Part shown: positions 30,844 to 44,006 of the stretch, in pieces | How the letters are laid out: each line of letters opens with the position of its first letter | Position numbering within the stretch: the first letter of the stretch is position 1 | Assembly (NCBI GenBank): GCA_036023115.1 | Contig: JAYKKT010000089.1 | Coordinates: 20,393,001-20,457,000 of the forward strand | Origin: Brasenia schreberi | Taxonomy: Eukaryota; Streptophyta; Magnoliopsida; Nymphaeales; Cabombaceae | DNA: 64,000 nt | Reading direction: 5' to 3' | The notes under the pieces: generated by a model | Seen by the model: the letters and a program-made list of their open reading frames with translations, nothing else | Told to the model about the DNA's origin: nothing | The model's database searches: none | Program-made: the position numbers and the translations under genes

Positions 30844-33800
30844 ATAAGGTGTTGAAATTAATTTTTTAGAGAGAAAAATTGTTTGACTACACAAAGAAAA
30901 GGTGTAGATTTATTCACAACAAGTTTCAAGGTGAAAGTCATCCAATCTACCTGGAAAATTGGCTTCTGATGCTAGAGTCATTGTTACTTTTCTACTTGGC
31001 CTGTTCTTTCTTCTTACAAGTGATGTTCTATGGTACTAAAAGTTGATAATATCAGCTAGGATCTTTGTTGTTATCATAGTGGTAACCGATACAACAAAAC
31101 CACCTATAGAAAGCATCTTTTGGCTTTATAGTGTCCTTGCACGCTAAATTCTGGCACAACATAATATCTTCAGTTTCTGGTTCATCAATACTCACTGATG
31201 TGTGACTTGAATATTATTGGCACCCTATGTCACTGTTGTATATTATTGGCACTGTCGAATATTTTATTCGATGTTTGTAATTCTTTTACTTCCACGATAG
31301 CGAAAGATCTGTGAGTTGCCTTGGATCGAAAATACAATACTGAAGAACTCGGTATTGAAAAGTATTCCATGGCCAAGTTTCTTAAGTATCAAATGGTAGA
31401 GGAAAAATCTGTAATTGAAAAGACTCACGAGATTCAGTTTTTATGCCATAGTCTCAAGAAAGCCGAGATGAAGCTTCTTGATAAGTTTATTATTATGTCT
31501 ATTATTGAATTTTTTTTAAGTCTTGTGAAGGTTTCGGCATAGATGTCAAGCATAAAAAGGGTAAGATGACCCTTGATAACCTTATGGTACATATAGCAAT
31601 AGGGAAAGGGCATAGAAGTCAGAAACTCGTTATACTTGTAGACAACATCCCTAGGGTAAACTTAATGGTAAGAAGTAAATAGCCTAGTGATCCTAAGAGA
31701 AAACAAGAAAAGTATAAACTAAAAGTCAAAGATCCAAAAGAAACTTAAGAATAAATCATGTTGACTTTGTGGTCAGGTTGGACATTGAGGGAGGAATTAT
31801 CCTCCAAAGAAAGTCAAGAAACCTGCGATCGCTGAAAGAGCTATGATCAACATTATGACCATTGTGCCTACTAGTGGCAAGTATCTATCTCTTAGACTTT
31901 CTCTATCTTCTTTTTATTTATGAGCCAAAATACTAGATGATAGATAGTGAGACAAATGTGAATGTTTGTGCTTACAGTCTCTATTTATATCTTACCACCT
32001 GTCTATTATAAAACTGTGAACTTAGGGGATCATTTGACTGCTGAAGTGAAGGACGAAAGGTGTGTGTACTTGAAGTTTCATTTATAAAAGATTCTAATTC
32101 TTCATGGAGTTAGACACATTCCAACGATTCACTAGAATATTCTCAGTCATCCTGCTTTAGTTAGGAAAGAGTTAAAGTTAGATTATAAATGTAATAAAAT
32201 TGTAATTACACGACTTAGTACAAGTTGTTTCTTTGGGAAGGGCTATTTGTGTGATATAGAGGATTTGTTTAAAATTTATGTAGAACCAATTGTTGATTCT
32301 TGTATCGATTTTAATGTTAATAAATGCTCTACTTCTTTTTCTTCTGTGTATAATATTAATCATCTAATCCATTTCATGCTAGGTTGGGTCATGTAAACTT
32401 TGACTTTATTAAAAGAATGATGAACTAAAACCTTATTTGTAAGAGTGTCATAGATATAAAATATAAATGTAGTATATATATGCAAGTGAAACAACCTAAC
32501 AAACCTTTTCATACAATTGATAGGAAATCCAAAAATTTGGATTTGGTGCACACTGATATTTGTGAATTCAATGAAATTACTATTAGGGATAATAAAATAT
32601 ATTTTATTATGTTTATTAATGACTAAAGTAAAGATGAAGCTTTGAAAAAATTTCAATTATTTAGAAATGAGGCACAAACTCAAACTAACAAGATACTTAA
32701 ATAATTAAGGTTTGATAAGGAGGAGAGTAACCTCAAATCTTTTTCAAGTATACTGTCAAAACAACAGTATTGTTCATAAGGTTACTGCTTTGTATTCTCC
32801 TTAGTCTAATGGGATAACTGGATAGAAAAATAGAACCCTATGTGATATGGTTAATATTTTACTTCAAAGTTTTAGGTTACCTACCTAAATGTAAGAGGAA
32901 GCTTTTAATATGACTTGCCATATTCTTAATGTAGTTCCCCATAAACATAAGAAAAGTAATTCTTTTGAGTTTTGGAATGATCGAAAGACCAATATCAAAT
33001 ATCTAAAAGTGTGAAAGTGTCTTATGAAAATACTCATCCTTAAATACATGAAAAAGAAATTGAAACCTAAACAATGGATGTTATATTTTTGGGTTGTGTG
33101 GAGATGAGCTATGTGTACAAATTCTTGATCATTAGATCAGAAATATCTGGCATAGATACCATCACAATAGTTGAACTCCGTGATGCTACATTCTTTGAGT
33201 GTATTTCCCATGAATACTGGAGTTCCAAAAGTGTGTCTTTTGGAGATTATGACCATACTACTAGTTTCATTCCCAATCATGTGAAAATGATACCAAATGT
33301 GGGTGTGACCTTGATTGTATTATTCCCAAATCAAATGACTTAGGAAATAATTGAACCAAGGAAAAGTAAACGGCCTAGAATATTAAAGGACTTTGGAAGT
33401 TACTTTGTCACTTTCAATGTCGATGATGGTCTAATCACCTTCCAGCATGGTATGACCTCACCCGAGGTTAAGTTTTAGAATGAAGCTATTATCGATGAAA
33501 TCCAATCAATTCTCTCCAACAATACTTGAGAATTGATGGATTTGCCTCTTGATTGTTCTATTGTGGGTTGTAAGTAGATTTTTATGAAGAAAATGAATGT
33601 AGACAAAACAATCAACAAGTACAAGGCTAGACTAATTACCAAGTGTTACATATAAAAAAAGAAAGAAATAGATTACTTTGATACCTATTTTCTAGTTTTT
33701 TGGATGATGACAATCCGAGTGCTTATGGCACTGACATCTATATGCAGTAACAATCTATCAGATGGATGTAAAGACTACTTTCTTACAAGTTGACCTCCAT

Positions 33801-33920
33801 GGGGAAATTTATATAGATCATTAACCAAAAGGATTTGTAGCTTGTGGGAATAAGTCAAAGATGTGTAAGTTTGTTAAATCATTATATGCTTTGAAATAAA
33901 CCCCTAAACAATGGCATGCA
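30844..33920 (+). pseudogene. Ty1/copia gag, integrase and RT, decayed (left half)
   Basis: Plus-strand copia coding remains. Gag is at 31321-31542 (LDRKYNTEELGIEKYSMAKF; YQMVEEKSVIEKTHEIQ). A zinc-knuckle remnant (LCGQVGH) is near 31770. Integrase is near 32460-32700 (PFHTIDRKSKNLDLVHTDIC then EFNEITIRDNKIYFIMFIND). The linker is at 33074-33343, and the RT start at about 33550-33900 (INKYKARLI; the end resembles LKQAPKQWH). Stops and indels are frequent, so it is long dead. Element D interrupts the RT near 33920. The RNase H continues at 46747, with the YVDD part of RT missing. Confidence 0.85.
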
Positions 33921-36241
33921 ATTTTTATGAATTTAGTCTTGCTGGAAAGCTATGGATGTCAACTTTCTAATGAGACTAGTTTAATAGATTTATCTCACTG
34001 CAGATAAAGTTATGGGATGATTACCCAACCTCTATTGCAGAAAACACAGACTAAACAGACTTGGTTCTAAATTTGTCCAATCTTTTCCTATTTATTTATA
34101 TTGATAAATGGCCCTAAAATTCTTAAAAATTTTATTATATGTTGGCTTCTGTGTACAAAATTTCATATTATTTGGAATAGAGATACGAAAATGAAAAATA
34201 CAACATCAGATACATGCAGGATGTTGAAAACAGAATTTCTGTTTTTAAAGCATACGTGAATGTATTAATCTGAAATTAAAAAACTATCACACCAAATTTA
34301 AAGTAAATGACTGAAGAAAAATGAATTGAAATATGTTGATACCTTAAGTATAGAGGGGATTAAGAGATATAAGAGGATATATCATATAGAGAGGTAGGAG
34401 AAACTTGAAATCACACATGTAGAATGTGTAAATTTAAAGGAATAAAATGGACAGTATTACTACTCTATTATATCATGGGGGAGACTAATGCTCCATTAAT
34501 ACAACCCCTTTAAATTGAATGAGAATAAGGAGAGATTTAGGCAAGTAAAGGAGGAGGTTTAATCTTACAATCGGGCTTCAATGGACGCCGACCTTGAATG
34601 GGATAAGAAGGGATAGATCCTTCCTTCCTTCTCTCTTCTCCTTCCTCTCTCTCTCTCTCTCTCTCTTTCTCTCTTCCTCTCTCTCTTGCTACAACTCTCA
34701 CTCTCTCTCCTAGGTTCTCTAAACTCTTCCTTCAATTCCTTCAATGCTGAAAATCAACCCTCAAGAGCCCCTTTTATAGGCCACAAGGGGGAAGGCCTAA
34801 AGCCTTCCACAATTTGGATTGGGCGGGTCTTTGGAGTCCAATCCTTGATCCACTCCTTATTTGGCCACATGGCCTTCATGTGGGCTTAGAGTGGTCTCAT
34901 TTGGTCAAAGCAAACCCAAACAAGGTGGGTTCGGTCCAGGTGATTTGATTAGGCAAGGCCAAGGTGGCTTTGGTCAAGACATGTCCGGCCAAGTCGATTC
35001 GGTCAAGGCTTGTCCGATCAAGTAAGGGCCAAGGTGAGTTCGGTCAAGGTTGGTCAAGGGGTTTTGGTAAAGATTTACCAAGGTGGCTTTGATCAAACAA
35101 AGCCAAGGTGGTATGGTCAAGCAAAGCCAAGGTGGGTTCGATCAAAGAGCGTCCAGCCAAAGAGGTTCATTCAGCTAAGTGGGTTCGGTTGGACTTGACA
35201 TGATCGGCTAGACTTGATTGGGTGCAGCCAACCGAATGTAGATGGATGTGGCCCGGCTAAGTTCAACTTGGGGCAGCCTTATACCATATTTGATGGAGTC
35301 TTGGCTTGGTTCATGTCTTCATTTCAATCCGGCTAGGTGTCCTTCTTCATGGGTCCTTGGTTGGGTGAGTCTCTATTTGCTCTTTGAACTTTAGACTTGA
35401 ATCCTTGACCTGGGTGTAGTCTTGACCCATTTTGGTTTCAACTTGACTTGATCCTTTGCCTTGGTTCATTCCTTGCTCTGAGTTTTGCTAGGTCTGGCCT
35501 TGAATCATCGGCATTACTTTTTTTTATTTGTCTTTATCTCATACTTTACCCTCTCTTGGATTTGGTTCGCAGCTTTGTTCTTGAATCGAACTTGAATCCT
35601 ACGCTTGATTTTAGATTCATGGTTTCAAATATTTCTTTTGATTATTTATAACCATTTTGTTTGAGATATATTTGAAAACAAAGAGTTTTACCGAAATTTT
35701 CAAATACTTTTGAAAACGCTTGGGTTTCATTCAGTGTTTGTTTGCACGGGTGACCTGCTTTCAATGTAGGGTGTAGGGTGTCAGACCACTTTAACCTTTT
35801 CGATGGGTGTAGGGTCTCGAACCTCTTTAACCCTTGGGTATAGAGTTTTGGACTACTTTAACTCTTTGATGGGTGTAGGGTCCTGGAGTAGGACTATCCT
35901 CAATTTGGCGAGTTTTTGAGGCCTGATTTATATTTGATTTGTATTTCAAAGGTTTTTGTAAATTTGATATTTTGCAAACATTTTTGGGTTTGGTTTTCAA
36001 TGTCTCATTCTCATTTCTCTTTTTGAGGAAACTTGTTTAAAACAATCATTTCTTTAAATGAAATCATTTGAAAATGCAGAATACTGCCAATTTGGGCTTG
36101 AGGGTAAAGCAGTCATTTTTTGGCTCTTTGTCAAAATTGTATTTTTTTGAGAGGAGTGCAATTTACCCTTATTTTGAGGTTGTAACAAAATTTTGGTGCA
36201 AAAATGAGTTCGTTTAAGGTATCTTTATTTGAAAACCCTTA
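33920..36241 (-). repeat. 3' LTR of element D, main part
   Basis: It matches 45090-46660 of the 5' LTR and adds about 800 bases (34440-35240) that the 5' LTR has lost. These hold the promoter: TATAAAAG on the minus strand (plus 34771-34778), inside CCCCTT (34768-34773) and AAGGGG (34785-34790). The hairpin motif with CTCCATTAATACAACCCC (34491-34508) follows. A CT-rich microsatellite lies at 34645-34690. About 550 bases of R/U5 are missing at 33920. The LTR is broken at 36241 by element C and resumes at 40186. Confidence 0.82.
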
Positions 36242-38356
36242 TGTAAACACCCTAAATCAATTTTTTTTCAAACACCCCCAATTTTGAAAACCCAAATGAT
36301 TTAAAACCTGTTGCTTTAAAATGAAGATTTTAAATCGTTTTAAAGGTTTCAAATTAAAGGTTTTAAATTAAAGTTAAAGGGATAAGGCCCGGAGGATATG
36401 AACGAATCAGGCGAACAGGTGGGGCCCACTTCAAGCCAAGATCAAGCTCACGAAGGATAAGCCCGGAACCAAGGGAGTGGACCACGTCTAAGTATATCTT
36501 CATAAAAAAAAAATCAAATCAAATGGGCCAGCATCAAGGCAGGTCGTGTTGTGTATTAAATCAAATCAATAACTTGTTGAAATCAAATGCAACCTTTTGA
36601 TAAGGATTGACTGACTTTTGCAAGATGGAACGGATTGAATCTTGGGCTGATTTCAAAGATTTATCAAGCCACATCCAACCCATGTACCAAGTTTACATCA
36701 AGCAAGGAAGGACGAGCCACAAAGGAGAATGATCAAGGCCTTGAATCAAGACTAGCCAAGTGCATTCAAGTCCAAACGGCTAGGACAAAAAGCACATGAC
36801 TCAAGCTCAAACCAACCCACATGGGGCTGGTCTACCTTTGACCATGAAGGACCACTTGACCACGTGAAATGGAAGGCCTTGGGGCTGGATTTGGACCTTG
36901 GATCACCCACCCCAAGGAAGGGTCTAGAAGACCTACCCTTGGCCTATAAATTGAGGCCAAGGGTAGGGTGTGAATCCCATCTTGGGAGTTCTTCAGGGGA
37001 GGCCATCAAGGGTACTACACTTTGAAAGTTTTTGACAGGTTTGAGAGCTGCTAGGGAAGAGCATTAGAGAGGAAAGGGAGTGTAGGATCTAGGTCAAGGC
37101 TTAGAGAGAGTTTGAGTAATCAAGAAAAGGGGCAAAGGGATTAAGTGAGGGTCGGCCACTACCTTGGAGGCCGATCGATTGTGTAAGTTCGGATAAGTGC
37201 TGCTCTAACTTGTTCTTTCACGTCTCTTCTTCATATTCAATTCAAAAGGGGTTGTATTAATGGAGTTTTGTCTCCCCCTATGATATAATAGAAGTAGATG
37301 TTGCTAAAATTTCCCTTTCTTTTGATTCTATCTCTCTATATTTTATAAACACTCTATATTCTCTAATCTCCTCTATACTTAAGCTATTAACATTTTCCTT
37401 CAATAATTTAATTCATGATGTTGTGTTGTTGCATTTCAATTCATGTGAGTTTACATCACGTATGATTGTAAAAACCTAAAATCTGGTTTTCATCATCTCT
37501 ACATATGTGAATTGCTTGATTTTTAATTCTCGAACCTCTACTCCAATTATTCTGAAACTTTACACACTTTTTCTACACATACAGGCCCACTTCTAATAAA
37601 ATTTGTAAGAATTTTAGGGTCGTGCAACGCCATAATTAAAACTATACAAAAATTGAAAAAGTTCTGTAAACTGTCTATCCATTCAGTTTTTCTATAATAG
37701 AGCTTGGGTATTTATCTCATAACTCTGTCTGTAGGTATCCAAAATCAATGAATTTTGATTCATTAGAAATTTGAGGTCTATAGATTTCAAACAAAATCAA
37801 ATTCATTAAAATTGGAACTCTGATCACCGAGATAGAGTTTCATCTTTGAGTCTATATTTCTATGACATAACAGTTCTGGGTGCCTAAGTAGAGGTACTTC
37901 CTAGATTTAATTCTACAACAATACAACTCCAAATCATAATCTGAAAGATGTCCTAGACTCTCTACATCTCAGGCTTAGTCATATAAAATTTTAATGATTT
38001 TTGGAGGTCTGAAAGGTATTCAAAAGGACTTAGGAAACAAGTCTTGAAAACAGAGTATTCTGTTTTTCAGAACTTGTTCATTTTGAAACTTGAAATCAAG
38101 TGCACTTGTTTTCCATTCTCAACACCTTTGCTTTTCATGTGAATTTGGAAGTCTCATTCATTCTCAACAAGTCTGACCCTTGAGCATCGGTTAAAGAAAG
38201 TCTAATGCAAAAAGAGCCCGCTTAACCACAATCGCCCGTCAGATTCACATTTTGCTAGTTTTTAGAAAACTAGCTGCCTCGCTCGCGCACGAAATAGAGT
38301 TGAGAGTTTTATTCCAAGTCTCTACATAGGCTTGGAGTGAAAATTTCACGTCTACA
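36242..38356 (+). repeat. 5' LTR of element C
   Basis: 2115 bp, TGTAAACACCC to CACGTCTACA. TATAAATTGA (36945-36954) lies in the loop of a perfect 13-bp inverted repeat: CCTACCCTTGGCC (36932-36944) and GGCCAAGGGTAGG (36955-36967). GGGGTTGTATTAATGGAG starts at 37250. U5 hairpins are at 38179-38196 (one mismatch) and 38254-38274 (GCTAGTTTT-tag-AAAACTAGC). Overall sequence is diverged from the A LTR, but the order of these elements is identical. Confidence 0.9.
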
Positions 38357-38360
38357 TAAT

Positions 38361-38378
38361 TGGCACGCCCGGTGGGAC
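38361..38378 (+). other. primer-binding site of element C
   Basis: TGGCACGCCCGGTGGGAC starts four bases after the LTR end, the same spacing as in element A. Confidence 0.87.
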
Positions 38379-38499
38379 TCGAGTCTTGTGGGATTCCAAG
38401 CTTATGTGAACTTTTCCAATTCCAATCTTTTAAAATCGTGGTGTTAATTTCTCACTTGTGCATAGGTTTTTACTTATCTCAAAGCATTTCAAGACAAGT

Positions 38500-39963
38500 A
38501 TCGATCCGGGCTTCATGCTCATCAAGTCACATTTTAAAGAAGTTTTCAAAAATGTATTACAAAAATCGAGAGGATTCGCTTATTTCCCATATAAGGGATT
38601 TCAAGCTCATAGGAGAGAAGATTGCCGCCTTAAGCCAAGAAACTAATGCGATCGAATCATGCTCTTCCCATGAGAAACAAGCAAGGGCTCATAGAAAATC
38701 AAATCGATCAAAGAAGCCCACGGAGACCTCTATAGTAGAAGGGAAACGAGAACATGAATCCTTTACTTTGAAAGATAGAAAAGTCTTACAATAATTGTTG
38801 AAAGGTTAAATGAAGGAAAAGAGGTCATATACATTATCGGATTTCCTACCATCCGACTATCAAACCGATAGTGACGATGACATACCAAATTTCTATCGGT
38901 ATGACAGAAGTGGGGATCCTAGATCCCACCTTCAACTCTTTTCCCGAAGGGCTTATAAAAAGAAGAAGGATTCAAAGAAATGGATCTATTGGTTTCCCCT
39001 CTCCCTCAAAAGAAATGCTTCGAAGTGGTTGGCTTCCTATGATTTAAGCCAATTTACCTCCTTCGAAGAGTTGGCAAATTACTTTATACAACGTTTTTCT
39101 CACAATGTGGAAGTCACTCTCACTTTGAATACCTTAATGTGACACAAAACAAGCATCTAACGAGGATGCCCATGCATTCATCATTAGATGGAGGTCGCTC
39201 CTTGGACAAGTAAGGGAGCCCATTTCTGAAGGATGCGCCGTGATGCTCATCCTTGAAAACTATAGAACTGATTTGAAGGCTCTTCTCTCCCTCCATGAAA
39301 TCTCAATATTTCAAAAACTTATAAAAAAGGCTTCACTCTTCAAAGCCAATTTGAAAAAGGGAGTTTATGAGGACTTATCAAAAGAATCAATTTGAAAAAC
39401 AAGGGGCATATTGGCCACCCATGGCGGACAATGGGGCAAAACCCCAAAAGATTGTAAATGTTCGCATGGAACTAAGCCCGACCGGCCCTTCCAAGAATTC
39501 TAAACGAAAACATGTCAAAAAATCTCAAAAGAATTTCGAACGGAAGGAGTTCACTCAATTGGGACAACCTATCACGGAAGTCCTAGACCCCCTTCTAGCC
39601 CAAGGAATGGTCACTCTCCCGGCTCTTCTCGAGGGGACACCTCCTAAGGAAAAATTTTTGAACGAGTTTTGCAGGTATCATAGGCTCAAAGGTCATTATA
39701 CAAATAAATATTTCGCACTTTTGAACAAAATCGGAGACTTGATTGAGCAAGGAAGGCTCTACATCATGGAAGAATTGGAGCCCTCCCAAGCAGTTCTAAA
39801 GAAACCCTTCTTGAATCATGCAAGCACCAGCGGGAAGAGAAAAGAGGTACACCTTCTCTCACTTATGGCTCATGGAATGGATCATGCATTACATACGATA
39901 CACACTACTTGCCACACACCACCTGCTCTCGTAATAAAAAAAGCCAAGCAAGTAGTGATCTGA
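38500..39963 (+). pseudogene. gag of element C (broken)
   Basis: Three open pieces. The N-terminus ends at 38794 (FSKMYYKNREDSL). The capsid core runs 38810-39142 (LPSDYQTDSDDDIPNFYRYD, WIYWFPLSLKRNASKWL). After a one-base insertion near 39132 (CCTTAATGTGACAC against CCTAAGGGACAC in A), the C-terminal piece runs 39367-39963, with YHRLKGHYTNKYF replacing the zinc-finger motif so that the second Cys of the CHHC set is lost. It ends in the KAKQVVI segment before a TGA. Compared with element A it has more frameshifts, consistent with greater age. Confidence 0.87.
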
Positions 39964-40185
39964 GGAGAGCTTAGAGTCCTGCCCCCGGTTAGAGCCTTAT
40001 TAGAAATTCGTGGTGTTTCGAAGCATCGAAATAGAGCCAAGATAGGAGCGAGCCTTAGGGAAGGTGTGAGCGAGGTGACTAGGTCTAGGAGAATCTATCA
40101 ACCCCCACATTTAGCTAAGAATCCTAACAAGGAAGTGGTCATTTTACCCGGCCCTTCAAAAGTATACATTCCTAATGCATCGCAT
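39964..40185 (+). pseudogene. start of the protease-region linker of element C
   Basis: It matches A 7110-7345 (RIYQPPHLAK-type sequence, then GPSKVYIPNA). It ends at the junction with the LTR of element D. Confidence 0.7.
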
Positions 40186-40260
40186 GACAAACAATTTTTT
40201 TCTTAAAAAAACAAAATTTCTAAAAATCAAATCTTTTGAGAAAATTTTTGGGCGTCTACA
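40186..40260 (-). repeat. first 75 bases of the 3' LTR of element D
   Basis: On the minus strand this begins TGTAGACGCCC and matches the start of the 5' LTR (46746 downward). The rest of the LTR lies at 33920-36241, beyond element C. The PPT AAAGAGGGGC (plus 40264-40273) adjoins it. Confidence 0.85.
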
Positions 40261-42990
40261 AATGCCCCTCTTTAGCATTAATCTAAATTTATTTGGTTAG
40301 TGACAAAGAATAACACCTATAAAAAAAATTATTTTTTTGGAATTTTAGAGTTGATTTGAGTTGAATCAAGATCTCATGAACTTTCCCATTTTTTGTTAAG
40401 GGGTTCATTTCTTGGACTTGGGTTATCCTAGTTCTGATGAAAGAGGATTTATAGCAAGGGTGACTCAACATTGATGGTAGTCGACCAATGCAAGGATCAT
40501 ATGTGTATAAGACCATCTATGAATGCATATGAGCATGAGATGTATGCAATGGATAAATCATGTATGTTTGTTGATCTCCATGATTTTTTTAGGAGAGATC
40601 CCATGAAAGTTGGCTTCTCTAACTAGGACGACCTCAATGTTTATTTGCTTGATGTCTTAGATTTTGTAAAAATTATTTTTAAAGGGATACTTTTTTTTTG
40701 TTTCTATCAAAAAGGACTTTCATCTCCTATATTTCTCTTTACTTTGGTTTTAATGCAAAATTACTTGGTAGAGGTTTTTATTATTAGAAAAACTCAACAA
40801 CATTTCAAAACTCCATTTTCCACACTACAAGGCCTAATCCTCAAGCTAAATGAGATTCAAATTGGTAGGTTCTATTCCTACTTTATGACCATATTGACAA
40901 TTTTTTTTCTTTTGGGAGAAGCTGTAGGGGTTTGGGAAATAATTTACCACGGTCCCTTTTGAAGTGTTTCGTGGTATAAGGTCAAGAAATTTTTGATGGA
41001 GAATTGCTCTTTTTGAGCTTTAGCTTTTCTTTTTCTTTTCTATCGAAGGGAATCTCTATATTGGAGGTTTTTGTTTTTCTCTTTTTCTTTTTAGAAAGTC
41101 CTTTATATTGGAGGTTTATTTTCTTCCTTATTTTCTTTCTATTTTGACTTTTTGCCAATTTTCTTTTTTGGAGAAAATGAAGTGGGGAAACAACTTATCC
41201 CTCTAGATACTCGGTCTAATCAAGTATGCCCTATTTCATAATAGCACATACAATTTGAAAATATTTTGTTATTTTGAACTAGGCCCTATATTGTAAAAGA
41301 AGGATTTTTGAAATGTCATTTCATGATTTTGAAAACATCTACTTTTCATAGAGCATCAAACCCTAGTTAAGAGGCCTATATTCAACTTAGTCGCTTCTTC
41401 AGGAAATTAAAGAAGATCCATTTTTTTTAAATCATTTCAAAAGAATTTGTGGTAGACACTAAATATGTTTTTGGGCATTGATAGGGTCTACCAAGTTTCT
41501 TCTCTAGGCTGACTAATATGCATTGTTGATTTTTGTTTTGCCCTTTTTATGACATAGGGACATAACCACTTGGGCTGCCACCTTTTTGGGCCTCTTTGGG
41601 TGGATAATGTAAATGGGATGCAAAATGTATCACATATGAGATGATGGAGATACATGCTTTATGAAATGATGAATGTATTCAAGTTTTCATGAAATGAGTT
41701 TTAGGGAATGCACTCTACATGCCCCTAGTTTGGTGGAGATGATATGAGCATTCATACACTATGGTCGACCCATGATTTTCAATGAAATGCATGAATGACT
41801 CTTACATGCACTATGTCATTAGACATCTTGTTTTTTATGTGAACTCGGAAGATGCATGATATGTAAAATATATTCCCATACGAGATGATGGAGATACATG
41901 AAATGATGTATGTTTCCATGAAAGGTGTGAATGCATTCTAATGCCAATCGTTTGGAGGAAATGAATGATATGAGCATCAATATTATGGTCGGCCCCTATT
42001 GTGGCATGTGATGAATAATTTTCAATGTGATGCATGAATGACCTATACATGCACGATCTTGGTTTTTGGCATGGCTTAGGAATATACATGATATGATCCT
42101 ACTAGCCTTTGATGCATTTTAGGTTGGGTTTGACTCCTATGTTGGTCACCTTCTAAGGAACTTGAATGTTTTCCCAAGTCCATGATTTTCTTGATTTTGA
42201 GGAAGTTCATGTAAATTGACATCACTCATCTCTAAGGGAATTGGCAAATTTTTTTTAATTTTTCTCTTTTTTCTTTTGAATTTTTTTGTATTTTTGGTTT
42301 TTCCTTTTTAAGATTTTTTTTATTTTGGGAATAACCTATACAATATATATAAAACTTGGAGTTAGAATTATGTCCAAGATGGATCCAGGGGTTCAGGTGC
42401 ATCAAGGATGCGCACCCAGGGTGTGGTTTGGAGGATGTTCTTGGGATGGATCCTAGGTGCAACCCAATGTGCCCCTATGGGTGGATGATGTACATGGGTT
42501 TTGTCAAAACTAATTTTGGAATTTGTAAACGGTTTTGAAAACCAAAATTTTTGGGATTTTCAACTTTTTCAATTTTTTGGGTTTTTCCAAACAAATGCTA
42601 GAAGGATGAATAAAAGACTTTCTTTTTGGATTTTTCAGATTTTTCCAATATTTTTGGGTTTTGGAAATTTTCTAGATTTTTTTAGTTTTTCCAAATATAT
42701 ATTTTTTTGGATTTTTTTCTAAAACGGGATCTTACATCAAACCTACAAAGAAAATATCATGAATTAGACTCTAAACAAGAGGTCTAAGCCATAGGTTTCG
42801 GTTTTAGTAGGTTCTAGGGCACCCTTTACCCAATTGGTCTTAGGTGGTGGCTCAAGGGGTATGAATGGGGTGTGTCCTAATCCATGTCGACCCAAGTTAG
42901 GTAGAGGCACTATGGGTTCTAACCTACCTTGATTCTTGGCTCCTAGATTTTGTGGGGTACATATCTCATGTTTAATATCATATTTCAAGA
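40261..42990 (-). other. 3' half of element D interior: non-coding, with spacer remnants
   Basis: In sense order (high to low): 42764-42988 encodes the WVKGALEPTKTETYGLDLLF spacer after an EPIVPLPN-type G-patch remnant. Then TTTTCTTTGTAGG occurs on the minus strand near 42738-42752, then a K/N/F-rich stretch (42230-42720) matching the repeat linker of element A. An imperfect duplication follows at about 41630-42070, then AT-rich sequence. The CCACG...CGTGG hairpin is at 40947-40974, and the PPT is at the end. RT, RNase H and integrase are absent. Confidence 0.7.
41630..42070 (-). repeat. imperfect tandem duplication of about 215 bases in element D
   Basis: Two copies share GAGATGATGGAGATACATG, ATGATATGAGCAT, TATGGTCG and GATGCATGAATGAC-type blocks in the same order (first copy about 41635-41850, second about 41870-42070). 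Confidence 0.65.
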
Positions 42991-44006
42991 CTTTTTGAGT
43001 TTCAAAAAGTTTTTACAAAGAGGATGGCCTTGGAATAATGTATCATCCACAACATGGTTATGTACATGAGTTGACTTGGGTTTGCCTAGGAGATGTAGGG
43101 TTTGGATGGTGGAAGAGTTTGACTTTGATACCTCTAGGATACATGAGACCCTAGACAGTTTGGGATTGATCCTAGGTGCAACCTAATGTGCCCCTAGGGG
43201 TGGACGGTTTCAGTTTGTATGGATGCTAAGGGAGAGCATGTTTGATCTCTTGCAAAATTGAGAGGTATGGATTCCAAGAGAAACCATGGTCGGTTCCTTG
43301 GTGGGTTTCTAGATGTTGGGAGAAATCATGGCCGTAGGCTTGGGTTTATGATACAAACCTAGTCTCAAAAGAATTTTTTTGTTCATGGTAGGGTTAGGTG
43401 TACCTAGGATGTCGATGCATGCCTTAGGAGTAACCATGTTTACCACGTTTTGATTTTGTTTTCATTTTGAAATTCTTTTTGTTGGTGCGGGACATTCGGT
43501 GCACCTTAAAAATCCACATCCTTGGGCATATTGAGTAGGGTTGTGGGTGTATGAGTGTGATTTGATATATCAAATGCATCTGAATGATTTACCGATCCTA
43601 CACTACAAAGAGGAAGATCGAGTAGAGAGTTTTGAGAGAAATGAGTTTCAGATATATCTTTTTCGAGCTTATCTATCTTAAAATGGTGAGAGCAAGCTTT
43701 CTTACAGGCGTCTTGAGGGTGTTATAGCTCATGCATGGCTTCGAGCTCCCGTTGCTTTTCGAGATCTTGGATTTCATCCTCCAAGCCTATGTGTGTGCAA
43801 CACTCATTCTCCCTTGTGTTTTCTAAAATGTGTGAGGTGGTGTTCATGGGAATGGAACCTAGAGCAATTGATTTTGAAAATTTTGAAGTGATTTGTGTGA
43901 AGTGAATCTCATGCCCTACTTTGTTTATATGCCTAGGAAGGTAGACTTCATTTTCACTTTCGATTCTCATAATTTCAAATTTTTGATTTTCAAATATTTT
44001 TGATTT
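42991..44006 (-). other. middle of element D: unrecognised remnant
   Basis: There are short open stretches, for example 43722-43970 (Glu/Lys-rich, ending LEKQRELEAMHEL, possible coiled coil), but no recognised domain. The capsid core expected here from elements A and C is missing or unrecognisable. Confidence 0.5.

Larger units (their letters stand above)
36242..40185 (+). mobile_element. Element C: truncated Tat element (5' LTR and gag only)
   Basis: A plus-strand relative of element A inserted in the 3' LTR of element D. It has a complete 5' LTR (36242-38356), a PBS, gag and the first part of the protease region. Its match to A ends near 40185 at the equivalent of A position about 7345. 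Pol and the 3' LTR are gone, so it was truncated after or during insertion and no target duplication is left. Confidence 0.87.
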
